Origin: Flavobacteriales bacterium
GTDB lineage: Bacteria; Bacteroidota; Bacteroidia; Flavobacteriales_F; PHOS-HE28
Direction of reading: 5' to 3'
DNA: 64,000 nucleotides
NCBI GenBank assembly: GCA_016715895.1
Contig: JADJXH010000003.1
Span: forward strand, 992,001-1,056,000
This document shows positions 1-8,024 of this stretch, in pieces (the stretch's first letter is position 1; each line of letters opens with the position of its first letter). The notes below the pieces were generated by a model. That model searched no databases. It saw nothing but the letters and a program-made list of their open reading frames with translations, and had not been told where the DNA came from. Position numbers and translations under genes: made by a program.

Positions 1-1
1 G

Positions 2-559
2 CCGGTCGATCAGAGCATCCAGCTCGGCGACGGCGGCCTGGGGTTCACGCTCGAACTGCAGGGCTACCGCAAGCTCTTCGGTCCGGTCTACGGGTACCTG
101 AACGCGTTCTACCTGTTCAACCCGATGGAAACGAACGGCACCCGGACCTACCGGGAGACGATCAGCCCGGTGCTGGCCAACGAGGACATCATGAGCATCC
201 CCGACCAGTACATGGCACGGGCCGGCCTGAACTGGAACATCAGCCACAAGCTTGGCCTGAACCTCTTCGCCGGCGGCCGACTGGAAGGCATCCCCGTGGA
301 GGATATCATCGGGGGGAGCGGTGGGTTCCGGCGTCCGGGATACGTCCTGAGCGCGGAGCCCGGGATCGATTGGATGCGTGGTCGGCATGACATCAACCTC
401 AGCATCCCCTGGGCCATTTACCGCAACAGGACGCAAAGCGTCACGGACAAGGAGATGGAAGCCCAACTGGGGACCCCGCGCCACGGTGATGCGGCCTTCG
501 CGGACTACACGATCAACCTGTCGTGGAGCGTACGTCTTGGAGGTGGGGACGGGCACTGA
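2..559 (+). CDS. Outer-membrane beta-barrel protein, C-terminal part
   Basis: The frame is already open at the left edge, so only the last 185 residues are visible. They alternate polar and hydrophobic/aromatic residues in short strands separated by Gly/Asn-rich turns (for example LNLFAGGRLEGIP and YTINLSWSVRLGG), which is typical of a transmembrane beta-barrel. The family is not identified. It resembles the conserved but unnamed Bacteroidota proteins that sit in outer-membrane transport or surface-assembly loci. It ends 4 nt before the stop of the convergent epimerase gene, with no terminator between them. Barrel assignment is an inference from composition; the N-terminus and signal peptide lie outside the window. 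Confidence 0.6.
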   Translation, partial: PVDQSIQLGDGGLGFTLELQGYRKLFGPVYGYLNAFYLFNPMETNGTRTYRETISPVLANEDIMSIPDQYMARAGLNWNISHKLGLNLFAGGRLEGIPVEDIIGGSGGFRRPGYVLSAEPGIDWMRGRHDINLSIPWAIYRNRTQSVTDKEMEAQLGTPRHGDAAFADYTINLSWSVRLGGGDGH

Positions 560-563
560 GGCC

Positions 564-1544
564 TCACCCCAGGTGCTCCAGATACCACGGTATCGCCCGC
601 TTCAGGCCATCCTCGATCGCATAGCCTGGTTCATAGCCCAGCACGTTCCGGGCCCGCCCGACATCGGCCAGTGAGCGGCGCACATCACCGGGGCGTTCGG
701 GACCGTGCTCCACGGGCACCTGGGCCACCAGCGGATCGTGCTCCTGCAGGGCCTCGCGCAACATGTTCACCAGCGTCAGGAGGTCGGTGCTGCGTCCGTA
801 GGCGATGTTGAAGACGCCACCGAAAGCCTCGGCTCGCGGGGTGGCAAGCGCACATTCGACGGCCTGCACCGCGTTGCCCACGTAAGTGAAGTCGCGTGTC
901 TGTCGGCCGTCCCCGTTCAATACGGGCGGTCGGTGGCGAAGGAAGCGATCGATGAACCGAGGAATGGCCGCGGCATAGGGACCGTTCGGGTCCTGATGCT
1001 CACCGAACACGTTGAAGAACCGCAGGCCCACGGTCTCCAGGCCGAACAGGCGATGGTAGAGCCCGGCATAAGCCTCGTCCATGGCCTTTGTGACCGCATA
1101 CGGGGACAGGGGCACACCCTCCTGCCCTTCCACCTTCGGCGAGGCGGAACTGTCGCCGTAGACGCTCGAACTGCTGGCATAGACGATCCGACGCACTCGG
1201 TGTGTGCGGCACGCCTCCAGAACGTGGAGGAATCCCGTGAGGTTGGCGGCTTCGCTGGCGATCGGATCGTCGATGCTGCGCGGTACGGAGCCCAAGGCGG
1301 CCAGGTGTACCACGCTTTCGACACCGGCGACCGCATGCCGGCAGGCGTCGAGGTCGCGGATGTCGGCCTCCAGAAGGTGGAATCCAGGGTTCGGTACCAG
1401 CGCGGAGATGTTGGCCCGTTGACCGGTGACGAAGCTGTCGAGGCATCGCACGGTACGACCACGTTCAAGCAGTGCGCGGCAGACATGGCTGCCGATGAAG
1501 CCGGCACCACCTGTGACCAGAATGGGCCGGTGCTGCACGCTCAT
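564..1544 (-). CDS. NAD-dependent nucleotide-sugar epimerase/dehydratase (extended SDR)
   Basis: 326 residues. The N-terminus carries the Rossmann glycine motif TGGAGFIGSH (about residues 11-20), followed later by a Ser-rich catalytic segment (YASSSSVYG) and the YxxxK catalytic pair in SPYAVTK. This is the extended-SDR layout of UDP-GlcNAc/UDP-glucose 4-epimerases such as WbpP and GalE, which interconvert nucleotide sugars in the cytoplasm for surface polysaccharide. Conserved substrate-side elements (RFFNVFG, GDGRQTRDFTYV) support an epimerase more than a dehydratase. The exact sugar cannot be read. The gene is monocistronic, with a promoter -7 box only 5 nt before the ATG. Confidence 0.85.
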   Translation of the reverse strand: MSVQHRPILVTGGAGFIGSHVCRALLERGRTVRCLDSFVTGQRANISALVPNPGFHLLEADIRDLDACRHAVAGVESVVHLAALGSVPRSIDDPIASEAANLTGFLHVLEACRTHRVRRIVYASSSSVYGDSSASPKVEGQEGVPLSPYAVTKAMDEAYAGLYHRLFGLETVGLRFFNVFGEHQDPNGPYAAAIPRFIDRFLRHRPPVLNGDGRQTRDFTYVGNAVQAVECALATPRAEAFGGVFNIAYGRSTDLLTLVNMLREALQEHDPLVAQVPVEHGPERPGDVRRSLADVGRARNVLGYEPGYAIEDGLKRAIPWYLEHLG

Positions 1545-1549
1545 GTGGA

Positions 1550-1557
1550 CAAAGCTA
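1550..1557 (-). promoter_or_regulatory. Bacteroidota -7 promoter element TAGCTTTG for the epimerase gene
   Basis: On the minus strand TAGCTTTG matches the Bacteroidota -7 consensus TAnnTTTG exactly and ends 5 nt before the epimerase ATG, implying a very short or absent 5' leader. Confidence 0.6.
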
Positions 1558-1659
1558 CCGGTGAGCGCAGGCCCGGCAGCGGGCAGCTCGGGGGATTATG
1601 AACAGGTGCGGACATGATCGGTGTAAGGAGCATGCAGGGGATGGTGGGCCACAACGACA

Positions 1660-1677
1660 TATGTATGGCCATACATA
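1660..1677 (+). repeat. 18-bp perfect palindrome, copy 1
   Basis: TATGTATGGCCATACATA is perfectly self-complementary. The flanks CGACA on the left and C on the right are shared with copies 3 and 4, so the conserved unit is about 24 bp (1655-1678) and has an orientation. Confidence 0.85.
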
Positions 1678-1879
1678 CGTTTGAACTCCTGACGGTCAGG
1701 GAACTGCCCCGGTAGGATGCGTCCGGTGGCGAGTGGTTGACCGCTCCAGGATCGATCCCTTGCGGCAATCAAGGGTAGAAAGAGCTGATTTTCACTTGAC
1801 TACCAATCACTTACATCCACAACAGGGAAGACCTGGGAAGTGAGCCTTCATCTACCGGAACTCTAGCCGAGACAGTACA

Positions 1880-1897
1880 TATGTATGGCCATACATA
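1880..1897 (+). repeat. 18-bp perfect palindrome, copy 2
   Basis: The same core as copy 1, in the same orientation, 220 bp further on. Conservation covers about 22 bp (1877-1898). The sequence after it (TTCTATTTCGTTG) loosely resembles the inside of the element at 57671-57835, so this copy may be one end of a decayed element. Confidence 0.85.
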
Positions 1898-2122
1898 CTT
1901 CTATTTCGTTGTCTATCAAGAGGTTCATCAACACCACCCCGACCATCCCCCCATCGCCACGGCATCACCGACCTTATCCCACTTGCATCGGTTCAACCGT
2001 TCCACATCCATCCATGAGCACGCGACCGGACAGCTCCTCGAAGTTTGCGCGTGGTGGTCCGATCGGTCCGTGTGCCGGATGCATGGTTGGCCCTCCTGAT
2101 GTGGGCGCTCAGCGCCCCGACC

Positions 2123-2815
2123 TCATTCCTTCTTCACCGCCACACCAAAGCCCACTGTATGCCAACCCGCCGGGGTCAACGGGCACAGCACCGCGTCCAG
2201 CCGCCCAAGCACATCCCGCTGGCGCTCCGTGCGCCCCAGGTTCGCCAGCAGACCGGTGGTACGGACCTCCATCCGATCGAAGGGAGCGAACAGGGATCGG
2301 TCCTGCGGCAGGCGCAGGTAGCGCCAGTAGTGCTCCCATGCCACGAACCGATGCCGCAGCCACTGGTGCATGCGGGTCCCTGCTAAGTTCTCGGCCCAGA
2401 GCAGTGTGCCACCGGGCTTCAACACGCGATGCATCTCCAGCAGGGCCTTTGCTTGCCGCTCCGGGGTGCTCAGGGCGCCCAGCATGCTCTTGAACGCCAC
2501 CACATCAAGAACCGCGTCGGGTCTGGGAATGGCCAGCGCATCAATGGTCTCATAGCTGATGAGCGCCTCACGATCCAGGGCACGATGCAGGGCGCGGGCC
2601 TTTTCCGTGGGCCCGCGCAGATCGCTGCATACGGTGGTCAACCCGTGGTCCGCGAGCATCAGGCTGAGCCCGCCGTCCCGCTCCCCCAGTGCGAGCGCGT
2701 GTCCGCCAGGATCCGTATGGCGCTCCAACGCGCGGCGCCAAAGCGGGTAGGCCCGCGACCAGGTGCGGACCTCCCATTGGAAGTAATGGTCCAGGCGATC
2801 GGGCGGTGCGGACAT
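2123..2815 (-). CDS. SAM-dependent class I methyltransferase
   Basis: 230 residues. The fold is recognisable from a glycine-containing motif I (ALALGERDGGLS), an acidic residue after strand 2 (VCSDLRG), a motif IV-like VLDVVAFKSML, and the post-motif segment LLEMHRVLKPGGTLLWAE typical of Methyltransf_11/25 enzymes. It would transfer methyl from S-adenosylmethionine to an unknown cytoplasmic acceptor. It starts only 12 nt after the rny terminator stem, so its own promoter must overlap that structure or it depends on read-through. The substrate cannot be inferred from neighbours. Confidence 0.75.
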   Translation of the reverse strand: MSAPPDRLDHYFQWEVRTWSRAYPLWRRALERHTDPGGHALALGERDGGLSLMLADHGLTTVCSDLRGPTEKARALHRALDREALISYETIDALAIPRPDAVLDVVAFKSMLGALSTPERQAKALLEMHRVLKPGGTLLWAENLAGTRMHQWLRHRFVAWEHYWRYLRLPQDRSLFAPFDRMEVRTTGLLANLGRTERQRDVLGRLDAVLCPLTPAGWHTVGFGVAVKKE

Positions 2816-2826
2816 GGGACAAAGAA

Positions 2827-2852
2827 AAGAGGCGGCCCGAGGGCCGCCTCTT
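2827..2852 (-). terminator. Rho-independent terminator after rny
   Basis: AAGAGGCGGCCC and GGGCCGCCTCTT form a perfect 12-bp stem with a 2-nt loop. On the minus strand it is followed by TTTTCTTT (2828-2821). It lies 18 nt past the rny stop, so it terminates the coiled-coil/zapA/rny transcript. Confidence 0.85.
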
Positions 2853-2870
2853 GGTCATAGCAGGATCGTC

Positions 2871-4424
2871 TCACTTGGCCACGGCCACACTTCGCTTCTC
2901 GCGGATGACCGTGATCTTCACCTGACCGGGATAGGTGAGCTCATTCTGGATCCGGTCGGCGATGAGCAGGCTCAGCTCGTCGGACTGGGCATCCGTGATG
3001 CGCTCGCTCTCCACCATCACCCGGAGCTCCCGGCCGGCCTGGATGGCGAAGGCCTTGGTGACCCCCTGGTAGCTCATGGCCAGGCTCTCCAGGTCCTTCA
3101 GGCGTTGGATGTAGGCTTCGACCGCCTCGCGTCGGGCGCCGGGACGGGCGCCGCTGATGGCATCGCAGGCCTGAACGATGGGCGAGAGCAGCGTGGTCAT
3201 CTCGATCTCGTCGTGGTGGGCGCCGATGGCATTGCACACGTCCGGCTTCTCGCCGTACTTCTCGGCCAGTTTCATGCCCAGCAGGGCGTGTGGCAGTTCC
3301 GGTTCCTCGTCGGGAACCTTGCCGATATCGTGCAGCAGGCCGGCGCGCTTGGCGGTCTTGGGATTGAGGCCCAGCTCCGCGGCCATGATCGCGCTCAGGT
3401 TGGCCACCTCACGGCTGTGCTGCAGGAGGTTCTGTCCGTAGCTGCTGCGGAAACGCATGCGGCCGACCATGCGGATCAGTTCGTTGTGCAGTCCGTGGAT
3501 GCCCAGGTCGATGCAGGTGCGCTTCCCGGTCTCGATGATCTCCTCCTCCAGGTGCTTCTTGGTCTTGGCCACGATCTCCTCGATCCGCGCCGGGTGGATG
3601 CGCCCGTCCTTCACCAGTTGGTGCAGGGCCAGCCGGGCGGTCTCGCGCCGAACGGGGTCGAAGCAGCTCAGGATGATGGCGCCGGGGGTGTCGTCCACGA
3701 TCACCTCCACACCGGTGGCCTCCTCCAAGGTGCGGATGTTGCGGCCTTCCCGTCCGATGATCCGCCCTTTCACATCGTCGTTCTCGATGTTGAACACGCT
3801 GACGCTGTTCTCGATGGCGTGTTCGGTGGCCACCCGCTGGATGGTCTGGATGACGATCCGCTTGGCTTCCTTGTTGGCGTTGATCCTGGCCTCCTCCTGC
3901 GCCTCCTTGATGTGCGCCATGGCAGCGGTGCGGGCCTCATCCTTCAAGCTGTCCATCAACTGGTTGCGGGCCTCTTCCGCGTTCATGCTGGCCACCTTTT
4001 CCAACAGGGCGACCTGTTTCTGGTGCATTTTGTCCACCTCCTCCTTGCGACGGGTCAGCCCGTCCATCTTCTGGCTCAGTTCCTGCTTCAGCTGGTCGAG
4101 CTGCTTCTCCTTTTGCGAGAGGTCCTGCTGCTGACGGCTCAGTTGCTGCTCCCGCTGCTTGATCCGCTCCTGTCCCTGCTGGGCTTTCTTGTCGCGTTCG
4201 CGGAGCTCTCGCTCGTGCTCCTCCTTCAATTGCAGGAATTTCTCCTTGGCCTGCACCAGCTTCTCCTTCTTGATGGCCTCGCCTTCGGCCTCCGCTTCGC
4301 GCAGCAGGGCGTCACGACGCTTCCGAAGTAGGCCGTTCAGAAAGACGGCCACGACCGCGCCTCCGGCCACCAGGCCGGCCAGCAGGCCGATGATCAATGA
4401 CAGTATGTCCATGTCCATGTCCAT
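2871..4424 (-). CDS. rny: Ribonuclease Y
   Basis: 517 residues, the usual RNase Y length. In order: one N-terminal membrane helix (about residues 8-30), a long Glu/Lys/Gln coiled coil (about 35-200), a KH RNA-binding segment (GRIIGREGRNIRTLE), and an HD phosphohydrolase domain (LLHDIGKVPDEE, then GAHHDE). It is a membrane-anchored endonuclease that starts mRNA decay. The protein begins with three tandem ATG-GAC units (MDMDMD), so initiation at any of three in-frame ATGs is possible; the first is used here. It is the last gene of the coiled-coil/zapA/rny operon and has a strong terminator. Confidence 0.97.
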   Translation of the reverse strand: MDMDMDILSLIIGLLAGLVAGGAVVAVFLNGLLRKRRDALLREAEAEGEAIKKEKLVQAKEKFLQLKEEHERELRERDKKAQQGQERIKQREQQLSRQQQDLSQKEKQLDQLKQELSQKMDGLTRRKEEVDKMHQKQVALLEKVASMNAEEARNQLMDSLKDEARTAAMAHIKEAQEEARINANKEAKRIVIQTIQRVATEHAIENSVSVFNIENDDVKGRIIGREGRNIRTLEEATGVEVIVDDTPGAIILSCFDPVRRETARLALHQLVKDGRIHPARIEEIVAKTKKHLEEEIIETGKRTCIDLGIHGLHNELIRMVGRMRFRSSYGQNLLQHSREVANLSAIMAAELGLNPKTAKRAGLLHDIGKVPDEEPELPHALLGMKLAEKYGEKPDVCNAIGAHHDEIEMTTLLSPIVQACDAISGARPGARREAVEAYIQRLKDLESLAMSYQGVTKAFAIQAGRELRVMVESERITDAQSDELSLLIADRIQNELTYPGQVKITVIREKRSVAVAK

Positions 4425-4480
4425 GTTCGGTGTTGGTTCACATGGACCACGTCCTCCGCAGTTGGAGAACGAAGCGTGGA

Positions 4481-4762
4481 TCAGCCGGCGGCTGTGCGCA
4501 GCAGCTCGTCGAGACGGTCGAGTTCGCCCAAGGCCTGGGCATGTTCCTTGACCACTGAACCGTTGAGCGCGCGCACGCTCACCTCAAGAGCTGCCATCGC
4601 CAGCAGGTCCTGTTTGTCGGTAAGCGGGTAATGCGCGCGCAGCCGGTCCATGCTCTCGTTGATCTCCTGTGCGGCCTGTCGGACGTGCTGCTCCTCATCC
4701 GGATGGATGTTGAGCGGGTAGGCCCGTCCGGCGATCTCGATCCTGATCGATAGGTCTTCCAT
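4481..4762 (-). CDS. zapA: Cell division protein ZapA
   Basis: 93 residues from the ATG at 4762. The N-terminal part (SIRIEIAGRAYPLNI, then DEEQHVRQAAQEIN) is the ZapA dimerisation region and the rest is a helical tail. ZapA cross-links FtsZ filaments at the division ring. A TTG eight codons upstream (4786) overlaps the stop of the preceding gene and is an alternative start. The ATG is preferred because it has GGAAG just upstream and removes an atypical basic extension. It lies 56 nt upstream of rny in the same operon. Confidence 0.9.
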   Translation of the reverse strand: MEDLSIRIEIAGRAYPLNIHPDEEQHVRQAAQEINESMDRLRAHYPLTDKQDLLAMAALEVSVRALNGSVVKEHAQALGELDRLDELLRTAAG

Positions 4763-4782
4763 GGTCTTCCGCTCTGCCCGGT

Positions 4783-5070
4783 TCAATCGTTCAACAAGGC
4801 CAGACAGCGGTCGATCTCGTTCACCAGTTCATCGATCCGTTGCTTCGTTCCCTGACCCTCCTCCACCCCATGACGGGTTTTGGAGGCCCGGAGGACCTCG
4901 TTCTCCTTCTCCAGCTCTTCGATCCGGGCCTCCAGCACGGCGATGCGCTGACCCGACTCCCGCTCGGAACTCCCGACACGGTCCAGTTGGGCACGCAGTT
5001 CGCTGTGCTGGTGCAGGAGCTGGGCCAGCCGGTCGTGCACCGATCGAAGCCGCTCCACCAGTTCGCTCAT
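4783..5070 (-). CDS. Small coiled-coil protein, probable ZapA partner (ZapB-like)
   Basis: 95 residues, almost entirely heptad-like (ELVERLRSVHDRLAQLL, IAVLEARIEELEKENEVL), which predicts a long parallel coiled coil with a short C-terminal helix. No enzymatic motif is present. Its stop overlaps the alternative start of zapA, so the two are probably translated together. Position next to zapA and architecture suggest a division-ring coiled-coil protein comparable to ZapB, but sequence identity to ZapB cannot be claimed. It is the first gene of the three-gene operon. Confidence 0.7.
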   Translation of the reverse strand: MSELVERLRSVHDRLAQLLHQHSELRAQLDRVGSSERESGQRIAVLEARIEELEKENEVLRASKTRHGVEEGQGTKQRIDELVNEIDRCLALLND

Positions 5071-5080
5071 CTGCCAGGAA

Positions 5081-5096
5081 GGACCATCCGTGGTCC
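5081..5096 (-). other. Perfect 6-bp hairpin in the leader of the coiled-coil/zapA/rny operon
   Basis: GGACCA-TCCG-TGGTCC lies between the -7 box (5102-5109) and the first start codon (5070), so it would form near the very 5' end of the mRNA. No known regulatory family is recognised. Confidence 0.4.
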
Positions 5097-5101
5097 GTGG
5101 T

Positions 5102-5109
5102 CAAAGATA
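5102..5109 (-). promoter_or_regulatory. -7 promoter element TATCTTTG for the coiled-coil/zapA/rny operon
   Basis: An exact TAnnTTTG match on the minus strand, 31 nt upstream of the ATG at 5070. Confidence 0.6.
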
Positions 5110-5252
5110 ACCGCCCGCTCCCTTCACCCTTCCGGGATCTTTGAACCCCCACCTGTTGATGTACGGGACCACCCACCGCCAAGGCCATTCCTGGCCACCG
5201 GGTAGGTTTGACGCTCGATCGACCGAACACCCTCTATTAACAACTTTGATCA

Positions 5253-6959
5253 ATGAGGCTTAAGTTATTGTTCGTCAATATTTTAAACACACTTATTTGC
5301 AGTAGCCAGGAACCGTCGTGGCCCGCCCCGCCAAGGCCCCCGTTGGACATCCCGCTCACCGTGGCCGGCAACTTCATGGAGCTGCGGTCCGACCATTTCC
5401 ACTCCGGGGTCGACCTGAAGACGAACGGGATGGAAGGCTTGCCCGTGCGTGCGGTGGCCGCCGGACGGGTGAGCCGGGTGAAGATGAGCCCCTGGGGCTA
5501 TGGCATCGCCGTGTACATCGACCACCCGGGTGGGCTCACCACCGTGTATGGTCATCTGCAGGCCCTGGTCCCGGCCCTTTCGACCCAAGTCCTTGAAGCC
5601 CAATACAAAGCGAAGGACTATAGCGTCGACCTCACCCCGCCGTCAGTGGATCTTCAGGTCGCCGCTGGCGAGATGATCGGTTGGAGCGGCAACACCGGCG
5701 GCAGTTCCGGTCCTCACCTGCACTATGAGGTTCGCCGCACGGCCGACCAGCACGCCGTGGACCCTGAGGCCTTCGGCCTGGAATTGTCCGACAGCAGAGG
5801 ACCGATCATCCGAGGGCTCCGGCTCTATGCCTTGGACAGCAGCGCACGCCACAGCCCATATCCAGGTGAGGCCAAGGGGTTTGCCACTGAACCAGGACCC
5901 GATGGCTACCGGCTGCGCTCGGGTGCTGAAGTGGCCGCGGTGGGACCGGTGGGCTTAGCGGTGCATGCCGTGGACCACTATGATGGCTCGTCCAATGTGT
6001 GCGGGGTGCGGCGGATCGACCTCGATGTGGACGGCCGAAGGCTCTTCTCGGTGCACCTGGATGAGGTGGACTTCGCCCTGCAGCGCTATGTCAACGCCCA
6101 CATGGATCACGCCCTGTTCCGGGAGAACGACATGCACTACCATCGGTGCTACCGCCAGCCCAACGACCGGTCCGTTCTCTACGACGGAGATGGGACCTTC
6201 ATCCCCACACCGGGGCAGCGGCATGCCTGCACCCTCACGGTGCTGGACGCCAATGGGAACCAGGCGGTGCTCCGGTTCACCCTGCGGGGGGCCACCACCG
6301 AGGAGGCCCGGACCTGGCCCGGTCGCGCGTCCGGGACCAACGTCTTCCATTGGGACCGCGAGAACGTCCTTGTCCAGCCGGGTATCCGCTTCACCCTGCC
6401 GGTGAACGCCCTGTACGATGATGAGCCCATCACCTACTCCCGCGAGGAGGCACCGCCCAGGAGCCTCTCGCCCATGCATCAGGTCCTGAGCGAGCTGGTG
6501 CCCCTGCATGTGCAGGCCGAGGTGACCCTGGAGGCCTTGGACCTGCCGGTCGAACTGCGCTCCAAGGCCGTGGTGATGAAACGCGACCGCAAGGGCCGCA
6601 CCTCCTGCCTTGGCGGACGCTGGAGCGGTGGGTGGGTCACCGCTCGCAGCAAGTCCTTCGGCGCGTTCTTCCTGCGCGTGGACACGGTGCCGCCCACCCT
6701 GACGGCCGTGGACCTGCGCTCGGACATGCGCGGCCGCGAGGCGTTCCGGTTCAAGGTCCAGGACGACCTCAGCGGCGTGGAGAACTGGACGGCCACGCTG
6801 GATGGCCGCTGGATCATGCTCGTGTACGACCCGAAGGCGAAGACCCTTACCCACCGCTTCGACCGGTACTCGGACGGCCCCGGACAACGCGAGCTGGTGG
6901 TTGAGGTGGCCGATGAACGAGGCAACCGCACCCGACGCACGCACACGTTCCTGCGATGA
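5253..6959 (+). CDS. M23 family metallopeptidase, cell-wall type
   Basis: 568 residues. After an N-terminal hydrophobic export segment, the LytM/M23 zinc peptidase domain starts at about residue 38. Ligands are visible: His50 and Asp54 in HFHSGVD, and His155/His157 in GPHLHYE. It would cut peptidoglycan cross-bridges in the periplasm. The remaining 400 residues form beta-rich domains of unknown role, usual for Bacteroidota members of this family. The first 60 bp of the gene are strikingly AT-rich compared with the rest, so the signal-peptide region has unlike composition. A Cys at residue 16 could be a lipidation site, but the preceding residues (T-L-I) are a poor lipobox. Its stop overlaps the next start (ATGA). 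Confidence 0.88.
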   Translation: MRLKLLFVNILNTLICSSQEPSWPAPPRPPLDIPLTVAGNFMELRSDHFHSGVDLKTNGMEGLPVRAVAAGRVSRVKMSPWGYGIAVYIDHPGGLTTVYGHLQALVPALSTQVLEAQYKAKDYSVDLTPPSVDLQVAAGEMIGWSGNTGGSSGPHLHYEVRRTADQHAVDPEAFGLELSDSRGPIIRGLRLYALDSSARHSPYPGEAKGFATEPGPDGYRLRSGAEVAAVGPVGLAVHAVDHYDGSSNVCGVRRIDLDVDGRRLFSVHLDEVDFALQRYVNAHMDHALFRENDMHYHRCYRQPNDRSVLYDGDGTFIPTPGQRHACTLTVLDANGNQAVLRFTLRGATTEEARTWPGRASGTNVFHWDRENVLVQPGIRFTLPVNALYDDEPITYSREEAPPRSLSPMHQVLSELVPLHVQAEVTLEALDLPVELRSKAVVMKRDRKGRTSCLGGRWSGGWVTARSKSFGAFFLRVDTVPPTLTAVDLRSDMRGREAFRFKVQDDLSGVENWTATLDGRWIMLVYDPKAKTLTHRFDRYSDGPGQRELVVEVADERGNRTRRTHTFLR

Positions 6960-7741
6960 GGCACCGATCGACCTGCGCGCTCGCGGTCCTGCTCATGGCG
7001 GGCTGCACGGCGCCCACCACCCCACCGCCGCGGTGGGTGGCCCATGCAGGCTGCGGAACGGAATGCGAAGCACCGGCCAATACGGCCCTGGCCGTGCTGC
7101 AGGCGATGGTGCACCGCGTCGACGGCATAGAACTGGACGTCCAGCTCAGCGCCGATGATGCCTTGATCGCCTTCCACCCGGACCGGTTGGAAACCGCCAC
7201 CAACGGGCGTGGTCTGGTGAACGAACGCGCGTGGGCCGACCTCCGTCGGTTGAGCGTGGCGGACCGGCCTGAAGCACGGCTGGCGCGTGTGGAGGACCTC
7301 CTCCGCCTGGATACCACCGGAACCCTGCACTGGGTGTTGGACATCAAGCTGTTCGCCGCTGGCGACTGGGTGCCCTACCTGGACCGGTTCGCAGAGGCGC
7401 TTCGCGCGCTCGAGGCCGGTGGCCCTGCGCCGGGCCGGGTCCGCGTGGAATGCCGGGACCTGGAGTTCCTGACCCGGCTCCGCCGTCGCGCACCCCATGT
7501 GGAGCTGGGGCTGGTGGCCCCGGACCCGCTCACCGCGCTGGGCGAGGCGAAGGGTCGCGGCTTTCAGTGGGTGGTGCTCCCGCTGGACCGAACGAACGTG
7601 GCCGTGGTGCAGGCCGCGCACAGGCTGGGGCTCCGGGTGGCCACCTATGGCGCCTCCGCCCGGAGCGAACTGCGCGCGGCCTGGGCCGCTGGAGTGGATG
7701 AGGCGCAGCTGGACGATCCCTCGGCGCTGCCGGTGCACTGA
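6956..7741 (+). CDS. Glycerophosphodiester phosphodiesterase family lipoprotein
   Basis: 261 residues with an N-terminal signal and lipobox LLMAGC. GDPD-type TIM-barrel motifs are present: AHAGC in place of the usual HRG, GIELDVQL (the Glu/Asp metal ligands), FHPDRLE with the second catalytic His, and LDIK later. The family hydrolyses glycerophosphodiesters to glycerol-3-phosphate and an alcohol; the lipoprotein signal places it in the periplasm or on a membrane surface. The His-Arg to His-Ala change at the first catalytic motif is unusual and may alter activity. It overlaps the upstream M23 gene by 4 nt. Its stop abuts the stop of the convergent gene (TGATCA). Confidence 0.82.
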   Translation: MRHRSTCALAVLLMAGCTAPTTPPPRWVAHAGCGTECEAPANTALAVLQAMVHRVDGIELDVQLSADDALIAFHPDRLETATNGRGLVNERAWADLRRLSVADRPEARLARVEDLLRLDTTGTLHWVLDIKLFAAGDWVPYLDRFAEALRALEAGGPAPGRVRVECRDLEFLTRLRRRAPHVELGLVAPDPLTALGEAKGRGFQWVVLPLDRTNVAVVQAAHRLGLRVATYGASARSELRAAWAAGVDEAQLDDPSALPVH

Positions 7742-8020
7742 TCAGCGGTCGACGACCAGCCGACCGGACCATCCGCGGTCATCACCGATGACCCGAAGCG
7801 TATACACGCCGGTGGCCAGACCGGCCAGGTCCACGGCCATCACGGCCGACGCGCCCACGCGTCCCACCTCCCGCACCACCGATCCTCCGGCGTTCTGCAG
7901 CACCAGAAGCCCGCTCACCCCGGCTGGAAGCCGGACGTGCATCACATCCTCGCCCTTGCCGACACGGGCCTGGACCAACGGAGCCGCACACAGCGCAACG
8001 ATCAGGAGCAGGGTTCGCAT
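7742..8020 (-). CDS. Small exported protein consisting mainly of a T9SS-CTD-like domain
   Basis: 92 residues from the ATG at 8020. A signal peptide (about residues 1-18, ending VQA) is followed by a single beta-sandwich-like module with the pattern of T9SS type A sorting domains: LVLQNAGGSVVREVG, then DLAGLATGVYTLRV and a C-terminal GRLVV. Such CTDs normally sit at the end of large cargo proteins. Here no cargo precedes it, so it could be an orphan CTD, a gene remnant, or a small surface protein. A longer reading frame exists upstream but overlaps the divergent promoter and lacks a signal peptide. Confidence 0.6.
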   Translation of the reverse strand: MRTLLLIVALCAAPLVQARVGKGEDVMHVRLPAGVSGLLVLQNAGGSVVREVGRVGASAVMAVDLAGLATGVYTLRVIGDDRGWSGRLVVDR

Positions 8021-8024
8021 GGCC

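Larger units (their letters stand above)
1545..2122. other. 578-bp intergenic region with two palindromic repeats and an AT-rich core
   Basis: No convincing gene is seen. Short open frames here begin inside the palindromes or run antisense to the methyltransferase and look like chance. The stretch around 1780-1960 is clearly more AT-rich than the surrounding genes. It holds two direct copies of the 18-bp palindrome and a segment TTGACTACCAATCACTTA (1796-1813), 15 of whose 18 bases recur at 57707-57724 inside the second palindrome locus. A small hairpin, GGGCGC-TCA-GCGCCC (2103-2117), follows the methyltransferase stop on the minus strand and may help end its transcript, although it lacks a T-tract. 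Confidence 0.5.

Noticed and set aside
1881..2493. Small frames starting inside the palindromes (MYGHTY, MAIHTS)
   Set aside because: Start codons arise from the palindrome itself; the same peptides begin at the other locus only because the repeat is shared, and the rest diverges at once.
2814..4331. Long plus-strand open frame antisense to rny (505 codons)
   Set aside because: A GC-rich shadow frame. Its residues are Leu/His/Gly/Asp-rich without domain features, while the opposite strand encodes a textbook RNase Y.
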